The notes beneath the pieces were generated by a model that saw only the letters and a program-made list of their open reading frames with translations, made no database searches and was not told the origin of the DNA. Shown here piece by piece: positions 63,299 through 64,000 of a stretch of DNA of 64,000 nt (the stretch's first letter is position 1; each line of letters opens with the position of its first letter). The position numbers were made by a program, and so were the translations under genes. The stretch is from the NCBI GenBank assembly GCA_005503055.1, contig SCOX01000001.1:434001-498000 (forward strand). Direction: 5' to 3'. The stretch is from Lysobacteraceae bacterium P (lineage in GTDB: Bacteria; Pseudomonadota; Gammaproteobacteria; Xanthomonadales; Xanthomonadaceae).

Positions 63299-63910
63299 AT
63301 GTCGCCAGCCAAGGCAACACCCAAGCGCCTGCCCAGGAATGACCGGCGCGAGCAACTGCTCGACACCGCCCTGGCGATGGTTCGCGAGGAAGGTACGGAC
63401 CTGCTCACGCTTGCCCGCCTCGCCGAACGCGCCGGCGTCAGCAAGCCGATCGCGTACGCCCACTTCGCCACGCGGTCGGGCTTGCTGATCGCCCTGTACG
63501 AGAGGCTCGACCAGCTCCAGATCGACGCCCTGCGACAGTCGTTGAAGGACGCGCCGCGTCGGCTTGACGAGGTTGCACGTGTCATTGCGCGTGCTTACGT
63601 GGATTGCTATCTCGAGGCGGGCTCGGAACTGCTCGCCGTCGCGGCTGCTCTGAAAGGCGACGGCAGCATGGACGCGACCCATCAGGCGTTGGTCGACAAA
63701 TACCTCAGGCTGTATGCGAAGGCGCTTGCGCCTTATTCGCCGACTTCCGGCGCTGCGCTGTTGCTGCGTTGCGTCGCCATCAACGGCGCGGGTGAGGCGC
63801 TCATGCGCGAGATGCTGGCTGGCCGCATCGGTGCGACTACCGCTATCGGTGCGCTCTCTTCGGCGATCACTGCGTTGGTCTCTGCCCCCAAGGCCAGTCG
63901 CGGCGCTTGA
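63299..63910 (+). CDS. TetR-family transcriptional regulator
   Basis: The 203-residue protein has a TetR HTH at about 16-62 (REQLLDTALAMVREEGTDLL, LARLAERAGVSKPIAYAHFA, RSGLLIALYERLDQL). A helical ligand domain with WHG-like C-terminal type organisation follows. The ATG at 63299 has no strong ribosome site. It is divergent from the saccharopine-dehydrogenase-like gene and probably represses it and itself through the dyad at 63118-63148. The ligand is unknown. The remaining 90 bases of the window show nothing recognisable. Confidence 0.9.
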   Translation: MSPAKATPKRLPRNDRREQLLDTALAMVREEGTDLLTLARLAERAGVSKPIAYAHFATRSGLLIALYERLDQLQIDALRQSLKDAPRRLDEVARVIARAYVDCYLEAGSELLAVAAALKGDGSMDATHQALVDKYLRLYAKALAPYSPTSGAALLLRCVAINGAGEALMREMLAGRIGATTAIGALSSAITALVSAPKASRGA

Positions 63911-64000
63911 ATCGCGATCCAATCCCGAACTCAGCGTTGATTGACGGAGCCCGACGGCGCGCGACGAAGCGATTCCATGCTCCCACACCTGGCCTTCACT

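Overview
The window is GC-rich, densely coded bacterial DNA. Several things point to a Xanthomonadaceae gammaproteobacterium, probably Lysobacter or a close relative: two CopL-type leader proteins, a copL-copA-copB copper operon, a filamentous-phage Zot remnant of the Xanthomonas/Stenotrophomonas kind, large TonB receptors, secreted S8 peptidases and giant autotransporters. The genus is an inference. No rRNA, tRNA or CRISPR array was seen.

Layout. 0-1.6 kb: a membrane acyltransferase and a small protein. 1.6-7.5 kb (minus strand): an operon of a CopL-like secreted metal-binding protein, a TonB-dependent receptor, a PepSY membrane protein and a PepSY/2Fe-2S/FAD reductase. 7.5-12 kb (plus strand): divergent hutC-hutH-hutG and a CheR-like methyltransferase. 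Three HutC-type palindromes lie between the two operons, so histidine catabolism and the receptor/reductase operon may be controlled together. 11.9-21.5 kb (minus strand): an eleven-gene copper island (copL, multicopper oxidase copA, copB, His-rich cytochrome c, NTF2-like protein, DUF411 lipoprotein, Cys-rich copper-storage protein, MerR regulator, Cu P-type ATPase, EF-hand protein, DUF305 protein). 21.6-25.8 kb: an XRE regulator and a Tn7-like TnsA-TnsB-TnsC module, visibly less GC-rich than its surroundings. 25.8-27.9 kb: small accessory genes and a decayed inovirus zot.

28-45 kb carries surface and secreted functions: a 1626-residue autotransporter with repeated Ig-like modules, LtrA, an S8 peptidase, a 1690-residue YadA-type trimeric adhesin and a winged-helix/TPR membrane regulator. 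45-56 kb is a redox and stress region: an AraC regulator, a ferritin-like/Fe-S/CDGSH fusion protein, an isoquinoline-oxidoreductase-type molybdenum hydroxylase operon with a dihaem cytochrome, a Tat-exported VOC protein, an Old Yellow Enzyme and a LysR regulator. One 36-bp sequence recurs upstream of araC, of the molybdenum operon and between the VOC and OYE genes, and is a candidate regulon box. 56-64 kb: a CPA2 cation/proton antiporter, a membrane protein, an alpha/beta hydrolase, a DUF3604 lipoprotein, and a saccharopine-dehydrogenase-like oxidoreductase divergent from a TetR regulator.

Many genes are coupled by 4-bp ATGA or GTGA overlaps, which supports the operon calls. Starts were moved inward from the longest reading frame wherever a signal peptide, ribosome site or overlap decided it. 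Family names come from motif recognition without database searches.
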